From assembly GCF_037076455.1 (NCBI RefSeq), contig NZ_AP028679.1, forward strand, positions 2,061,501 through 2,125,500: DNA of 64,000 nt, given 5' to 3'. A program made the position numbers and the translations under genes. Below are positions 1-11,092 of this stretch, one piece after another. Position 1 is the first letter of the stretch, and every line of letters starts with the position of its first letter. The DNA comes from Desulfoferula mesophila (GTDB taxonomy: Bacteria; Desulfobacterota; Desulfarculia; Desulfarculales; Desulfarculaceae). A model generated the notes under the pieces. It had not been told where the DNA came from and ran no database searches. It was given only the letters and a program-made list of their open reading frames with translations.

Positions 1-1
1 G

Positions 2-460
2 AAATCCTACGCTCGCTTCTTGAGCTTTAACGGTTTGGTGGAGCCCCAGCCGGGCGAACCCTTCCGCCTGGTGCCCTCGGCCACGGTTACCTGGCGAGAG
101 CGTGACTCCCTGCTGCGCTGCCGGGGCAGCAAGTGCCAAGTTTGCGGCACCGCGGCCTTTCCCATTCAGCGCATCTGCGATAAATGCCGCAGCGTGGACA
201 AGTTCGACACCGTGCGCCTGAGCAGCATGACGGGGGAAGTTTTCACCTTTAGCCGGGACAATCTGGCCGGCCGGCCGGACGACCCAGTGATCGTTCAGAC
301 GGTGGTGCAGATGGAAAACGGGGCCCGTTTCTACGGCCTGATGACTGACGCCGACCCCAATCAGGTGGAACTGGGCATGCCGGTGAAGCTCACTCTGCGC
401 CGCATGCATGATCTGGGGGGATTCCACAATTACTTCTGGAAGTGCCGGCCGGTGAGGTAG
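2..460 (+). CDS. DUF35 OB-fold / zinc-ribbon acyl-CoA-binding protein (C-terminal part, cut by window edge)
   Basis: The reading frame is open from base 2, so the start lies upstream; the TTG at base 20 is probably internal. Visible is a rubredoxin-like zinc ribbon with two CxxC pairs (CQVC and CDKC), followed by an OB fold, which is the DUF35 arrangement. Members bind acyl-CoA and act as partners of thiolase-fold enzymes, either as a separate subunit (as in BbsA-type proteins) or fused to an HMG-CoA synthase-like domain. The upstream residues (K-S-Y-A-R-F) resemble the linker of such fusions, but this cannot be settled here. The thiolase starts 13 bases downstream, so the two products probably work together in acyl-CoA chain cleavage. 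The ORF ends in TAG. Confidence 0.8.
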   Translation, partial: KSYARFLSFNGLVEPQPGEPFRLVPSATVTWRERDSLLRCRGSKCQVCGTAAFPIQRICDKCRSVDKFDTVRLSSMTGEVFTFSRDNLAGRPDDPVIVQTVVQMENGARFYGLMTDADPNQVELGMPVKLTLRRMHDLGGFHNYFWKCRPVR

Positions 461-473
461 CGGGGAGATAATC

Positions 474-1661
474 ATGGGTAGCATTAAAGATAAAGTTGCA
501 ATCATCGGCATGGGGTGCAGCCAGTTCGGCGAGCGCTGGGACACCGGCATGAGCGACCTGGCCATAGAGGCCTCCAGCGAGGCCTTTGCAGACGCGGGCG
601 TGGGGCCCGATGACATAGAGGCCTGCTTCTTCAGCACGGTCTACGCCCCCATGGGCGGCTTGGGGGCTTCCCCAGCGGCCGACGCCCTCAAGCTCAGGGA
701 CATTCCCATCATCCGAAACGAGAACTGGTGTACCAGCGGGCACATCGCTCTGTTCGAGGCCTGCATGGCCGTGGCCAGCGGCATGTACGACGTGGTGATG
801 GCCCTGGGCGTGGAAAAGCTCAAGGACACCGGCTATGCCGGTCTGGGCATGGGCCGGGGTATGAACCCGGTGCTGGAAGCCCGGCGCACCGCGCCCGGCT
901 CCTTCGCCCTTATCGCCAAGCGCTACTTTGAGAGGTACGGCTTGAGCAACGAAGAGGGCAAGGAACTCATCGGGCGCATAGCGGTGAAGAACCACGACAA
1001 CGGCAGCCGCACTCCCAAGGCCCACTTCCACAACAAGGTGCCCTTGGAGAAGGTGCTCAAGGCCCCGGTGATCGCCTGGCCCTTGGGCCTGTTCGACTGC
1101 TGCGGCAACAGCGACGGTGCGGCCTGCGCCATCGTCACCCGGGCGGACATGGCCAAGAACTTCAGGGACGATCCCATCTACCTCAAGGGCATGGGTGTGG
1201 CCATGGACTCCACCATGCCCCATATACGACCCGAGTTCGACTGGATCCACTTCGGGGCTTTGATGAACTCCTCCAAGAAGGCGTATGAGATGGCCGGCAT
1301 CACCAATCCCCGCGAGGAGTTGGACGTGGCCGAGGTTCACGACTGCTTCACCATCACCGAGCTTGCTATCTACGAAAATTTCGGCTTTAGTGCTCCCGGT
1401 GGGGCCATCGAGGATATCCGCTCCGGCTTCTTCGAGATAGGCGGCGGCCTGCCGGTGAACATCGACGGCGGGCTCAAGTGTTTCGGCCATCCCATCGGAG
1501 CCAGCGGCCTGCGCATGACTTACGAGATTTACAAGCAATTGCAACAGAAGGTGGATAACCCCGAGCGCCAGGTAAAGAACCCGCGCAGGGGACTGTCCCA
1601 CACTTTTGGCGGCCCGCCCCAGATCAGCGCGGTGGCCATTTTGGGTAACGAAAGAGGGTAG
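474..1661 (+). CDS. Thiolase family protein (acetyl-CoA acyltransferase)
   Basis: This 395-residue protein has the SCP-2-like thiolase layout: an acylated cysteine in NENWCTSG near residue 88, a histidine motif VAEVHDCF near 285, and the C-terminal GHPIGASG loop. The enzyme should catalyse thiolytic cleavage of a 3-ketoacyl-CoA, or the reverse condensation. The start is supported by GGGGAGA ten bases upstream. The adjoining DUF35 protein is the usual partner of this thiolase subclass. The next gene is a 3-hydroxyacyl-CoA dehydrogenase, so the cluster reads as a beta-oxidation spiral. The acyl substrate (fatty, branched or aromatic-derived) cannot be told from the sequence. Confidence 0.85.
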   Translation: MGSIKDKVAIIGMGCSQFGERWDTGMSDLAIEASSEAFADAGVGPDDIEACFFSTVYAPMGGLGASPAADALKLRDIPIIRNENWCTSGHIALFEACMAVASGMYDVVMALGVEKLKDTGYAGLGMGRGMNPVLEARRTAPGSFALIAKRYFERYGLSNEEGKELIGRIAVKNHDNGSRTPKAHFHNKVPLEKVLKAPVIAWPLGLFDCCGNSDGAACAIVTRADMAKNFRDDPIYLKGMGVAMDSTMPHIRPEFDWIHFGALMNSSKKAYEMAGITNPREELDVAEVHDCFTITELAIYENFGFSAPGGAIEDIRSGFFEIGGGLPVNIDGGLKCFGHPIGASGLRMTYEIYKQLQQKVDNPERQVKNPRRGLSHTFGGPPQISAVAILGNERG

Positions 1662-1699
1662 GGCTAAACAACCAAAACAAGGCCTTCGGAGGGTCTGAA

Positions 1700-2575
1700 A
1701 TGGATATCAAGAAAGTAATGGTGGTGGGTTGCGGCACCATGGGTTCGGGAATCGTACAAGTTTGCGCCCAGTCCGGCCTGCAGGTGGTGATGACCGACGT
1801 GTCCCAGCAAATGCTGGAAAAGGCCATGGAAAAGATCGCCTGGTCGGTAGGCAAGCTGGCCGAAAAGGGCAAGATCGCCGATGATCAGGCAACGGTGATG
1901 GCACGCATCACCGCCAGCCAGGACTACGCCCCCGGGGCTGACGCCAACCTGGTGGTGGAGGCGGTGTTCGAAAGCATCGAGGTCAAGAAGGAAGTGTTCG
2001 GCGCCTTGGAAAAGGCCGTTAGCCCCAAGTGCCTGCTGGCCTCCAACACCTCGGCCATTCCCATTAGCGCCATCGGCGGCGGCCTGGAGCATCCCGAACG
2101 GATTCTAGGCCTGCACTTCTTCAACCCGGTGCCCATGCTGGACGCCGTGGAAGTGATCAAGGGAATCTCCACCAGCGAAGAGACCATGCAGGCTGGTGTG
2201 GACTTCGTCCGTTACCTGGGCAAGGAGCCGATCCGGGTGGATAGCGACATCGCTGGATTTATTTTGAACCGGTGCAACATGCTGCTTAACATGGAGGCTT
2301 ACCGCCTGGTGGAGCAGAAGGTGTCCACCCCCAAGGATATTGACACCGGCTTCCGCCTGGCCTTTGGCCGCAAGATGGGCCCCCTGGAGACCTCGGATTT
2401 GGTGGGCTTGGACGTGCAGCTCATGGCCTACACCAATGTGTATGACGAGGAAAAGGATCCGCGTTTCTATCCGCCGTCCATCCTGCGGCGCAAAGTGGAG
2501 GCAGGGCACCTGGGGCGCAAAACCGGCAAAGGCTGGTATGAGTACGATAAAGATGGCAAACGTATCGACAGCTAG
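1700..2575 (+). CDS. 3-hydroxyacyl-CoA dehydrogenase, NAD-dependent
   Basis: This 291-residue protein starts with a Rossmann nucleotide-binding motif (VVGCGTMGSGIVQ) directly after the start, and carries the 3HCDH signature LHFFNPVPMLDAVEVI near residue 135 and a C-terminal helical domain ending in GRKTGKGWYEYD. It oxidises 3-hydroxyacyl-CoA to 3-ketoacyl-CoA with NAD+. Length and architecture match the stand-alone PaaH/Hbd type without an enoyl-CoA hydratase domain. GGAGGG six bases before the ATG supports the start. It lies 38 bases after the thiolase and is probably co-transcribed. No enoyl-CoA hydratase is seen in the cluster, so that step must be encoded elsewhere or upstream of the window. 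Confidence 0.92.
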   Translation: MDIKKVMVVGCGTMGSGIVQVCAQSGLQVVMTDVSQQMLEKAMEKIAWSVGKLAEKGKIADDQATVMARITASQDYAPGADANLVVEAVFESIEVKKEVFGALEKAVSPKCLLASNTSAIPISAIGGGLEHPERILGLHFFNPVPMLDAVEVIKGISTSEETMQAGVDFVRYLGKEPIRVDSDIAGFILNRCNMLLNMEAYRLVEQKVSTPKDIDTGFRLAFGRKMGPLETSDLVGLDVQLMAYTNVYDEEKDPRFYPPSILRRKVEAGHLGRKTGKGWYEYDKDGKRIDS

Positions 2576-2707
2576 TCCGAAGGCGCTTTCCCAGGCATTT
2601 GTTGAGGTGGGCTGTAGCCGCTGGCGCCCCGTTCCTTGTACCTGATCCTGCTTATCGTGCCTCATCGGCGCGGCATATTTAAGTCAGATGATTAAAGAGG
2701 ATTAAAC

Positions 2708-3856
2708 ATGAACTTTGCCTTTACTGAAGAGCAGCAGATGGTGAAGGATACGGCGGCACGCATCGCCGACGAGGATTTGAAGCCCAAGGCTGCTCATTTC
2801 GATGAAAGTCATGAGCATCCGTCAGAGGCCTGCGCGGTCCTGGGCGAGTTGGGCTTCATGGGCATCGCGGTACCGGAGGAGTACGGCGGCGCAGGTATGG
2901 ATTACGTTTCCTATGTGTTGGCCCTTAGTGAGGTATCTCGGGGCGACGCCAGTGTGGGCGTGATCATGAGCGTAAACAACTCGCTCTACTGTTTCCCCGT
3001 GATGACCTTTGGCAACGAACAGCAGAAGAAGACTTTTCTCACCCCAGTGGCCAGTGGAGCCAAGATCGGCTGCTACGGCCTCACCGAGGCGGGTGCGGGC
3101 AGCGACCCCGCCTCTATGCGCACTACCGCGGTGCTCGATGGAGATAAGTGGGTCATTAACGGGGAGAAGAAGTTCATAACCAATGGCAACGTGGCCTCAT
3201 ACGCGGTGATCGCGGCGGTTACAGACAAGTCCGCCGGGGCCAAGGGCATCAGTTCCTTCATCGTGGACCTGGAGAATACTACCGGCTTCACCGTGGGCCG
3301 AGTGGAAGACAAAATGGGCATCTGCGCCTCGGGCACCTCGGAGTTGGTGTTTGAGGACGCGCGCATCCCCAAGGAGAACCTGCTTGGCCAGGAAGGCGGC
3401 GGCCTGCGTCAGATGCTGACCACTCTGGACAGTGGCCGCATCGGCATTGGCTCCCAGGCGTTAGGCATCGGGAAGGCAGTATTGGAGGAGGCTATACAGT
3501 ACGCGAACGAACGGGAACAGTTCGGACGTCCTATCAGTGCCTTCCAAGCCATTCAGTGGAAATTGGCTGATATTGCTGCGGCCCTGGAGGCGGCGGAACT
3601 TTTGCTTCTCAAGGCAGCCTGGATGGAAGACCAGCATTTGCATTTTGAGAAGAACTCGGCCATGGCCAAGATGTTTGCCTCGGACGCTGCTATGACTGCG
3701 GCCATTGAGGGGGTACAGATTCTGGGTGGCTACGGTTACTGCAAGGAATACCCCATGGAGCGCCATATGCGCGATGCCAAAATCACCCAGATTTATGAGG
3801 GCACCAACGAGATCATGCGGTTGGTAATAGCCCGCAACCTACTCAAAAAGAAATAA
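2708..3856 (+). CDS. Acyl-CoA dehydrogenase
   Basis: This 382-residue FAD enzyme of the short/medium-chain acyl-CoA dehydrogenase family carries signature 1 (GCYGLTEAGAGSD) near residue 123, the FAD/dimer segment GYGYCKEYPMERHMRDAKI, and the catalytic base Glu364 in IYEGTNEIMR. It introduces the alpha,beta double bond of acyl-CoA and passes electrons to an electron transfer flavoprotein, which is not encoded in the window. AGAGGA seven bases before the ATG supports the start. The 132-base gap before it contains no obvious gene and may carry its own promoter. Substrate chain length is not predictable by eye. Confidence 0.92.
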   Translation: MNFAFTEEQQMVKDTAARIADEDLKPKAAHFDESHEHPSEACAVLGELGFMGIAVPEEYGGAGMDYVSYVLALSEVSRGDASVGVIMSVNNSLYCFPVMTFGNEQQKKTFLTPVASGAKIGCYGLTEAGAGSDPASMRTTAVLDGDKWVINGEKKFITNGNVASYAVIAAVTDKSAGAKGISSFIVDLENTTGFTVGRVEDKMGICASGTSELVFEDARIPKENLLGQEGGGLRQMLTTLDSGRIGIGSQALGIGKAVLEEAIQYANEREQFGRPISAFQAIQWKLADIAAALEAAELLLLKAAWMEDQHLHFEKNSAMAKMFASDAAMTAAIEGVQILGGYGYCKEYPMERHMRDAKITQIYEGTNEIMRLVIARNLLKKK

Positions 3857-3999
3857 CATGACCTTTTCCGGCTAAGGCCTACCAGGTGGGTTGCTTGTTC
3901 GCCAGAGGTGCGAGCCTTCTGCAGCAGGGATTATAAGTCATCAAGTCGCTAGTTGTTTTAGAGAGGGTGTCTCCGTGCCATTTATGAAGGATGATCCAG

Positions 4000-4971
4000 A
4001 TGATTCATGAAGTGGCTCCCTCCCTGTATAGGGTCCAGATTCCACTTCCCAACAGCCCCCTAAAGTTTCTGAACTCCTATTTCATATTGGGCGAGCCCCG
4101 CAACCTCATCGTGGACACAGGTCTCAACCGCCCTGAGTGCCTGAGGGCCTTACGGGCCGGGATGCGGCAGCTGGGAGTGGATCTGGAGCGCACCGATTTT
4201 TTCATCACCCACATGCATTCTGATCACTTTGCCCTGACCAGCCAGGTAGTGGGTAAAACCAGCCGCGTCTTCTTCAACCGTCCTGAGGCTGAGATCGTAG
4301 AGGCGGGTTTCCATTGGGAGCCCATGATCGCTTACGGCGGGCTCAACGGTTTCCCACGGGCGGAGTTGGAGGCAGCCCTAAACGCTCACCCTGGCTTCAA
4401 GCACGGCTCGACCTGGATGCCTTACCTTAACATAATAGAAGAGGGCGAGCCCATGAGTGTTGGCGATTATCACTTCACCTGTCTCATTACGCCTGGGCAC
4501 ACACTGGGCCACACCTGTCTGTGGGAGGCGGAACGTAAAATCCTCATCGCTGGTGATCACATCCTAGGCGACATCACCCCCAACATTCAATGCTGGCGGG
4601 ACGGCTTCGATCCCCTGGCCATGTATTTGGAGAGCCTGGACAAGACCACTCGCCTGGACGCACAACTGGTCCTACCCGGCCACCGCAGCTTGATCCAGAA
4701 CATTAAAGAGCGGATCGGGCAACTCAAAGAACACCACCACCTGCGACTGGAAGAGATTCGGGGCATTATGTCCGCTGCGCCGCGCGACGCTTATCAGACC
4801 GCCGCTCACATGAGTTGGGACATCAACTGTTCTTCTTGGGAGGAGTTCCCCGTGGCACAGAAATGGTTTGCAACCGGAGAAGCAATGGCCCATTTACGAT
4901 ACCTGGAAAACCGGGGCGAGGTCATGGTGACCGAGGAGAGTGGCCAGCGAATCTACGGACCTGCTATCTAG
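4000..4971 (+). CDS. MBL-fold metallo-hydrolase
   Basis: The metallo-beta-lactamase fold is shown by the metal motif THMHSDHF (HxHxDH) near residue 70, a later histidine in ITPGHTLGHT, an aspartate in IAGDHILGD and a final histidine in VLPGHR. The hydrolase family is broad (thioesters, lactones, phosphodiesters). Beside acyl-CoA genes, a thioesterase or glyoxalase II-like role is possible but unproven. An in-frame ATG also exists at 3991, but the AAGG there abuts it with no spacing, whereas the ATG at 4000 has AAGGATG about eight bases upstream, so the latter is preferred. Length is 323 residues. Confidence 0.8.
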   Translation: MIHEVAPSLYRVQIPLPNSPLKFLNSYFILGEPRNLIVDTGLNRPECLRALRAGMRQLGVDLERTDFFITHMHSDHFALTSQVVGKTSRVFFNRPEAEIVEAGFHWEPMIAYGGLNGFPRAELEAALNAHPGFKHGSTWMPYLNIIEEGEPMSVGDYHFTCLITPGHTLGHTCLWEAERKILIAGDHILGDITPNIQCWRDGFDPLAMYLESLDKTTRLDAQLVLPGHRSLIQNIKERIGQLKEHHHLRLEEIRGIMSAAPRDAYQTAAHMSWDINCSSWEEFPVAQKWFATGEAMAHLRYLENRGEVMVTEESGQRIYGPAI

Positions 4972-5238
4972 ATGATTACGTGGGCGATAGTCATGCCTAA
5001 AAAGGCGCTTTGGTTATGGAGGTGACCTCGAGAACTCACCTTGACCTATGGCAGATAGCCCGTCGAGGTGCGAGGAGTTTGATGGCCGCGTCCTCATTGG
5101 GAAAATGGATTCGGTTCCTAATAATGTTCATGCGCAGCGACCTGCCCCATTAAAAAGGCACGCCGGCAAGATCCCGCCAAAAATATTGCCGTCCCGCCGC
5201 AGAGGTGGATGCTAAAATCAATGAGCGATGGATGTGAA
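4972..5238. other. Non-coding stretch between the beta-oxidation cluster and the insertion sequence
   Basis: No convincing gene was found on either strand. Base composition is visibly more AT-rich than the flanking chromosome. There is no readable N-terminal half of the recombinase whose C-terminal half lies on the other side of the IS element, so this side is not the simple other half of an interrupted gene. Confidence 0.5.
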
Positions 5239-5334
5239 TGGCGGAGTAAGTGCGGGACAGTTGGCGGTCTAAAACCGTGACACTTGTTTTAGAGATATAG
5301 TCCTGTTGTTCATGCTGTCAATCATGATCTTGCC

Positions 5335-6111
5335 TTAGTTGGTTTTGGGCTTTGCCTGGGATCGTCTTTTGGCTTGGCGGAGCCGGTAGCTTTCTCCATT
5401 GGCCTCGATGATGTGGCACCTATGGGTCAGTCTGTCCAGCAGTGCACCGGTGAGTCTTTCGGAGCCGAAGACCTCCGTCCATTGCTGGAAAGGGAGATTG
5501 GTGGTGATCATGAGGCTTTGTTGTTCATATGCCCTACCCACCACCTCGAATAGCATTTGAGCGCCTATCTTGGAGAAGGGCACATAGCCCAGTTCATCGA
5601 TGACCAGCAGGTGTAGGCGCTGGAGCTGTTTCTGCAGGCGTTGCAGACGTCTTTCCTCGCGGCATTCCATGAGCTCTGTGACCAGGGCGGTGGCGCTGTA
5701 GAATTTCACCTTGCTTCCCTGGGCGCAGGCCGCAAAGGCCATGGCGCTGGCCAGGTGGGTCTTGCCGGTGCCGGAGTTTCCGATCAGGAGCACGTTTTCC
5801 TTTTTGGCGATGTACTCGCCCCTCATCAGCTCCCTGACCAGCTGCTGATTGATGGAGGGCTGTGCCTTGAAATCAAAGGTGTCCATGGTCTTGATCACCG
5901 GAAAGGCGGCTTGCTTGATGCGCCTTTCGGCTGCCCGCTTCTCGCGGTCCAGAAGCTCCCGCTCGGTCAGGCGCAGCAGGTAGGTCATGTAATCGGAGCG
6001 GTCTTGGCTGCAGACCTTGGCCATGGCCGCGTATTCCCGGAGAATGGTGGGCAGCTTCAGCTTTTTGAGGTGGTACTCCAAGAGCACGGTGGGTTTGTCC
6101 TGGTCCTTCAT
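5335..6111 (-). CDS. istB: IS21 transposition helper ATPase (IstB-like)
   Basis: This 258-residue AAA+ ATPase shows an N-terminal helical region, Walker A GNSGTGKTH near residue 110, Walker B LLVIDELGYVPF near 170 and the arginine-rich C-terminus (LTHRCHIIEANGESYRLRQ) typical of IstB. It assembles on target DNA and licenses the IstA transposase. The ATG overlaps the istA stop codon as ATGA, indicating translational coupling. Length is normal for the family, so the gene looks intact. Confidence 0.93.
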   Translation of the reverse strand: MKDQDKPTVLLEYHLKKLKLPTILREYAAMAKVCSQDRSDYMTYLLRLTERELLDREKRAAERRIKQAAFPVIKTMDTFDFKAQPSINQQLVRELMRGEYIAKKENVLLIGNSGTGKTHLASAMAFAACAQGSKVKFYSATALVTELMECREERRLQRLQKQLQRLHLLVIDELGYVPFSKIGAQMLFEVVGRAYEQQSLMITTNLPFQQWTEVFGSERLTGALLDRLTHRCHIIEANGESYRLRQAKRRSQAKPKTN

Positions 6112-7607
6112 GACAGCGCCCCTCCCTGCGCGAGGAGGGAGTCATAGACTGTGATATCGGGCCCGGCCACGCTCACTCGGCCCAGGTGCTCACGACCGTC
6201 CAGCAGGAAGGTGGCCGCGGGCCCTGATGATGGCGGCTCCAGCAGGTGGACAATGGCCTCCGGGGCATAGGCTCCCGCGTACAATGCCTGCTCCACCGCC
6301 CGCTTCAGTCTGGCCATGGAGTGGTCCTCCAGCAAACGTAGGACCTTTATGTATTTACGGGTGCCCTGGCCAGGCATGTCTTCCCCGGCCACCAGCCGCC
6401 GCCTCAAGACCTCAAAGCACTCAGACAGATCTAGGTCAGCCAGGGGGCGGGCGTGGTCCAGGGAGCCAGGCTTGCGCTCCAGCAAGGGCAGATAATGCCG
6501 GTAGTCGAAAAACACCCCTTCCTTGCCCCAGGATCGGGAGTGGCGGGCCACCACCACGTCATGGTGGCAGAGCACCACCCGATCCACATAGCCCTTGGCC
6601 ACAATTTCATGGTGGGCACAAGCCACCGGCACCGAGTAGTCATTGTCGTCGAAGCGGACCAGGGACAATGAATTGGCCCGGGTAGGCTGTTTGCGGCAGG
6701 CATCGAAGCGGGAGGGAGGCAGGGGGACAAAGGCTGTCTGGTCTTCCTGCAAAACCTCGGCCTTGCTACCGCCCTTGCCACGCAAACGGCGCTTCATGTC
6801 GTCGCGGCACTGCCTTAAAAGCATGGCATTGAGCTCGGCCAGGTCCTTCACCTGGGGCACTGGCACCAAAAAATTCTGCCGGGCGTACTTGACCACCCCT
6901 TCCACCACGCCCTTCTCGTTTGGACGCCGCACCCGACAAAAATGCTCCCGAAAAAGGTAATGGCTCTGCAGCTTGAGAAAACCATCGGTCAGCTTGCGCT
7001 CATGAGGCCCTATGATCTTGGAAACCAGGACCTTGCTATTGTCGTAACTGATCCGGTGGGGCACCCCACCGAAAAACTCGAACGCCCTGGCATGCCCTTC
7101 CCAGTAGCTCTCGCTGCACTCCTTGTCGAAGGCCGCCACGAAAAAGGCATCGGAGTACGGCAAGGCCATGATAAAAAGCGCTATCTTGCGAAGCTCCCCG
7201 GAAACCTTGGCCAGGGCATAGCCAAAGTCCACCTGCGCCTCGCCGGGACGATGGACCAGGGGCATGTACACCTCCTGGCTCACGCGCTTGATTGCGCGCA
7301 CCGCCTCCTTTACCTGGGTGTACTTGCCCTGATAACCCGCCTCCTTGATGCGGTGATATATGCGCGTGGCCGTGTGCCTTTGCTTCTTGGGAACCTTTTT
7401 GTCCTCTTTTATGATCCGGGCGATCAACTCAAGGTAGGGGCCAAGCTTGGGCTTGGCTCGGGGGGTGCTGAGCCGGTATCCGGGAGGCTCGGGAAAATTC
7501 TGAATCTTTTGCAGGGTATCCCAATGGATGCCCTCTCTACGCATTAACTCGCGCTTGCTCGCCTGGCCATCGCGCAACTCAAGTCTGATCCGGGCCCATT
7601 GATCCAT
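6108..7607 (-). CDS. istA: IS21 family DDE transposase (IstA-like)
   Basis: This protein of about 499 residues has an N-terminal helix-turn-helix region, a retroviral integrase core with VDFG (first Asp), YDNSK (second Asp) and NEKGVVEGVVKY (Glu), and a C-terminal beta-barrel domain. These are the IstA features. The longest frame opens further upstream at 7670, but the ATG at 7607 (MDQWARIRLEL) follows GGAAGGGG and fits the usual family start; this choice is uncertain. Both IS genes are complete, so the element may still be mobile. Confidence 0.9.
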   Translation of the reverse strand: MDQWARIRLELRDGQASKRELMRREGIHWDTLQKIQNFPEPPGYRLSTPRAKPKLGPYLELIARIIKEDKKVPKKQRHTATRIYHRIKEAGYQGKYTQVKEAVRAIKRVSQEVYMPLVHRPGEAQVDFGYALAKVSGELRKIALFIMALPYSDAFFVAAFDKECSESYWEGHARAFEFFGGVPHRISYDNSKVLVSKIIGPHERKLTDGFLKLQSHYLFREHFCRVRRPNEKGVVEGVVKYARQNFLVPVPQVKDLAELNAMLLRQCRDDMKRRLRGKGGSKAEVLQEDQTAFVPLPPSRFDACRKQPTRANSLSLVRFDDNDYSVPVACAHHEIVAKGYVDRVVLCHHDVVVARHSRSWGKEGVFFDYRHYLPLLERKPGSLDHARPLADLDLSECFEVLRRRLVAGEDMPGQGTRKYIKVLRLLEDHSMARLKRAVEQALYAGAYAPEAIVHLLEPPSSGPAATFLLDGREHLGRVSVAGPDITVYDSLLAQGGALS

Positions 7608-7754
7608 GTCCGTGTACACCCCTTCCGCTCCTCCAGAGAGTCCTGGCCTGGAAGCCACCATGGCCTCCATCGCACCAAAACACCTGAAGAAAACTGAATC
7701 AATGTGTCACGGTTTTCAACCGCCACTAAAATCGTCTCGCTTTTGGACCGCCAT

Positions 7755-8174
7755 TTACAAGAGGATTGGCTACCGATGCACGAAGAACTCGCCCGCACCC
7801 TTGAACTCCACAGAGAGCTTGGGCTCAGTGATGAGTGGGTTTTCGTGCAAACCAATCGCCGCAAAGGCCAACCTTTCATCGAGAACCGGGGATTTCCGCA
7901 AGACCTGTGCGAAAAGGCGGGGGTCAAACCCTTCGGCCTGCACGGGATCAGGGGGCTGGCCGGTACGGTCTTGGCCGAATCCGGCGAAGCCATGGTCAAC
8001 ATCGCCTCGGTTCTCAGGCACAAGAACGTGAGGACCACCGAACGATACATCAACAAGTCGCGGAGGCTGAAGCCCACTTTGGAGATCCTCAAGGGAGGGC
8101 TCGAAATGGTGGAAGCAGAGGCGACTGAGAACCGCCCTACGTCAATCCTACGTCTAGCGGGTGGTTCTAAATGA
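7755..8174 (+). pseudogene. Tyrosine recombinase / phage integrase, C-terminal remnant
   Basis: About 140 residues match the C-terminal half of the catalytic domain: WLPMHEELARTLE, WVFVQTNRRKGQPF, the HxxR box as LHGIRG, then LRHKNVRTTERYIN with the nucleophilic tyrosine. The core-binding domain and the first catalytic arginine are missing. The open frame can be extended back to a GTG at 7704, but that lies inside the IS21 terminal repeat, so it is not the native start. The gene was truncated at the IS boundary, and the missing half is not on the other side. Its 3' end abuts tRNA-Asp, the usual position of an integrase at a tRNA attachment site. Confidence 0.8.
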
Positions 8175-8208
8175 CAAGGGGCTAGCCTGGCTCGGCTAAC
8201 CCCTTGTC
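8173..8208 (-). terminator. Stem-loop terminator for the tRNA-Val/tRNA-Asp transcript
   Basis: GACAAGGGG pairs with CCCCTTGTC, extended by a TAGCC/GGCTA inner stem. It lies 15 bases downstream of the tRNA-Asp 3' end on the minus strand. The trailing T-run is weak on both strands (ATTTAG on minus, TTTCC on plus). It could also end the integrase remnant read on the plus strand, whose stop codon overlaps it. Confidence 0.65.
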
Positions 8209-8222
8209 TTTCCTGCTAATTT

Positions 8223-8300
<78 letters not shown>

Positions 8301-8368
8301 GCGTAATATATATTTTGAAGCCGGTGTCGGTTCGGTCCTACCTCCACCGTCCTCAACGGGGATAGTGG

Positions 8369-8444
8369 TGGTAGGCGGAACAGGGCTCGAACCTGTGACC
8401 CCCGGCTTGTAAGGCCGATGCTCTCCCAACTGAGCTACCCGCCC
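8369..8444 (-). tRNA. tRNA-Val (UAC)
   Basis: The 76-base minus-strand gene with encoded CCA has acceptor GGGCGGG with TCCGCCT (two G-U pairs), anticodon loop CTTACAA (anticodon TAC) between CGGC/GCCG stems, and T loop GTTCGAGCC. It lies 68 bases upstream of tRNA-Asp in the same transcript. Confidence 0.97.
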
Positions 8445-8500
8445 AAGTCCCGAGGCCGCGCGATCTCCCGCCCGGCCCCGTACCCCGTCAAGGGGACTAC

Positions 8501-8529
8501 TATTTATCAACACGGCCGCGATCTGTCAA
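8501..8529 (-). promoter_or_regulatory. Sigma-70 type promoter for tRNA-Val/tRNA-Asp
   Basis: On the minus strand, TTGACA (8529-8524) is followed by a 17-base spacer and TAAATA (8506-8501), placing the start near 8494, about 50 bases before tRNA-Val. Confidence 0.7.
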
Positions 8530-8543
8530 TAGATTACAACCGA

Positions 8544-10940
<2,397 letters not shown>

Positions 10941-10999
10941 ATCAAGCTTCCTTGCTTAGGGAACGCCTTCTCGTGGGAGAGAGGGCGCAAAAAACTACC

Positions 11000-11018
11000 T
11001 TCTCTTATTAAAAGAGAA
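11000..11018. repeat. Perfect inverted repeat upstream of lon
   Basis: TTCTCTT and AAGAGAA flank a five-base loop (ATTAA), about 60 bases upstream of the lon start. It could be an operator or, on the minus strand, a stem-loop five bases ahead of a T6 run (a weak terminator after clpX). The sequence does not decide between these. Confidence 0.4.
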
Positions 11019-11092
11019 TAAGTACTCTTGGGGGCGATTGCATGGTTATTTTTTTGCCGTCCCAAGGGCAGACGGAACGGGCCGGTAAACGC

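Larger units (their letters stand above)
5239..7753 (-). mobile_element. IS21-family insertion sequence with two terminal repeat copies at each end
   Basis: The element carries an istB-like and an istA-like gene overlapping by four bases. The left inner repeat (5262-5283) and the right inner repeat (7704-7725, reverse complement) share 20 of 22 bases around TGGCGGT..AAAACCGTGACAC. A second, weaker pair starts TGGCGG at 5239 on the left and at 7753 on the right (reverse complement). Multiple terminal repeats and TG...CA ends are typical of IS21. The outer boundaries are approximate because no target-site duplication is visible at either candidate pair. Size is about 2.5 kb, at the upper end of the family range. 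Confidence 0.75.

Noticed and set aside
7704-7754. Upstream extension and GTG start of the integrase remnant
   Set aside because: These bases are the IS21 terminal repeats, so the apparent start is a by-product of the insertion.
5231-7765. Target-site duplication around the IS21 element
   Set aside because: Flanks at both candidate end pairs (5239/7753 and 5262/7725) were compared and show no 4-8 base direct repeat.
11042-11080. T7 run with a hairpin between clpX and lon
   Set aside because: On the minus strand the hairpin is followed by A's, and on the plus strand the T-run precedes it, so it is not a terminator in either direction.
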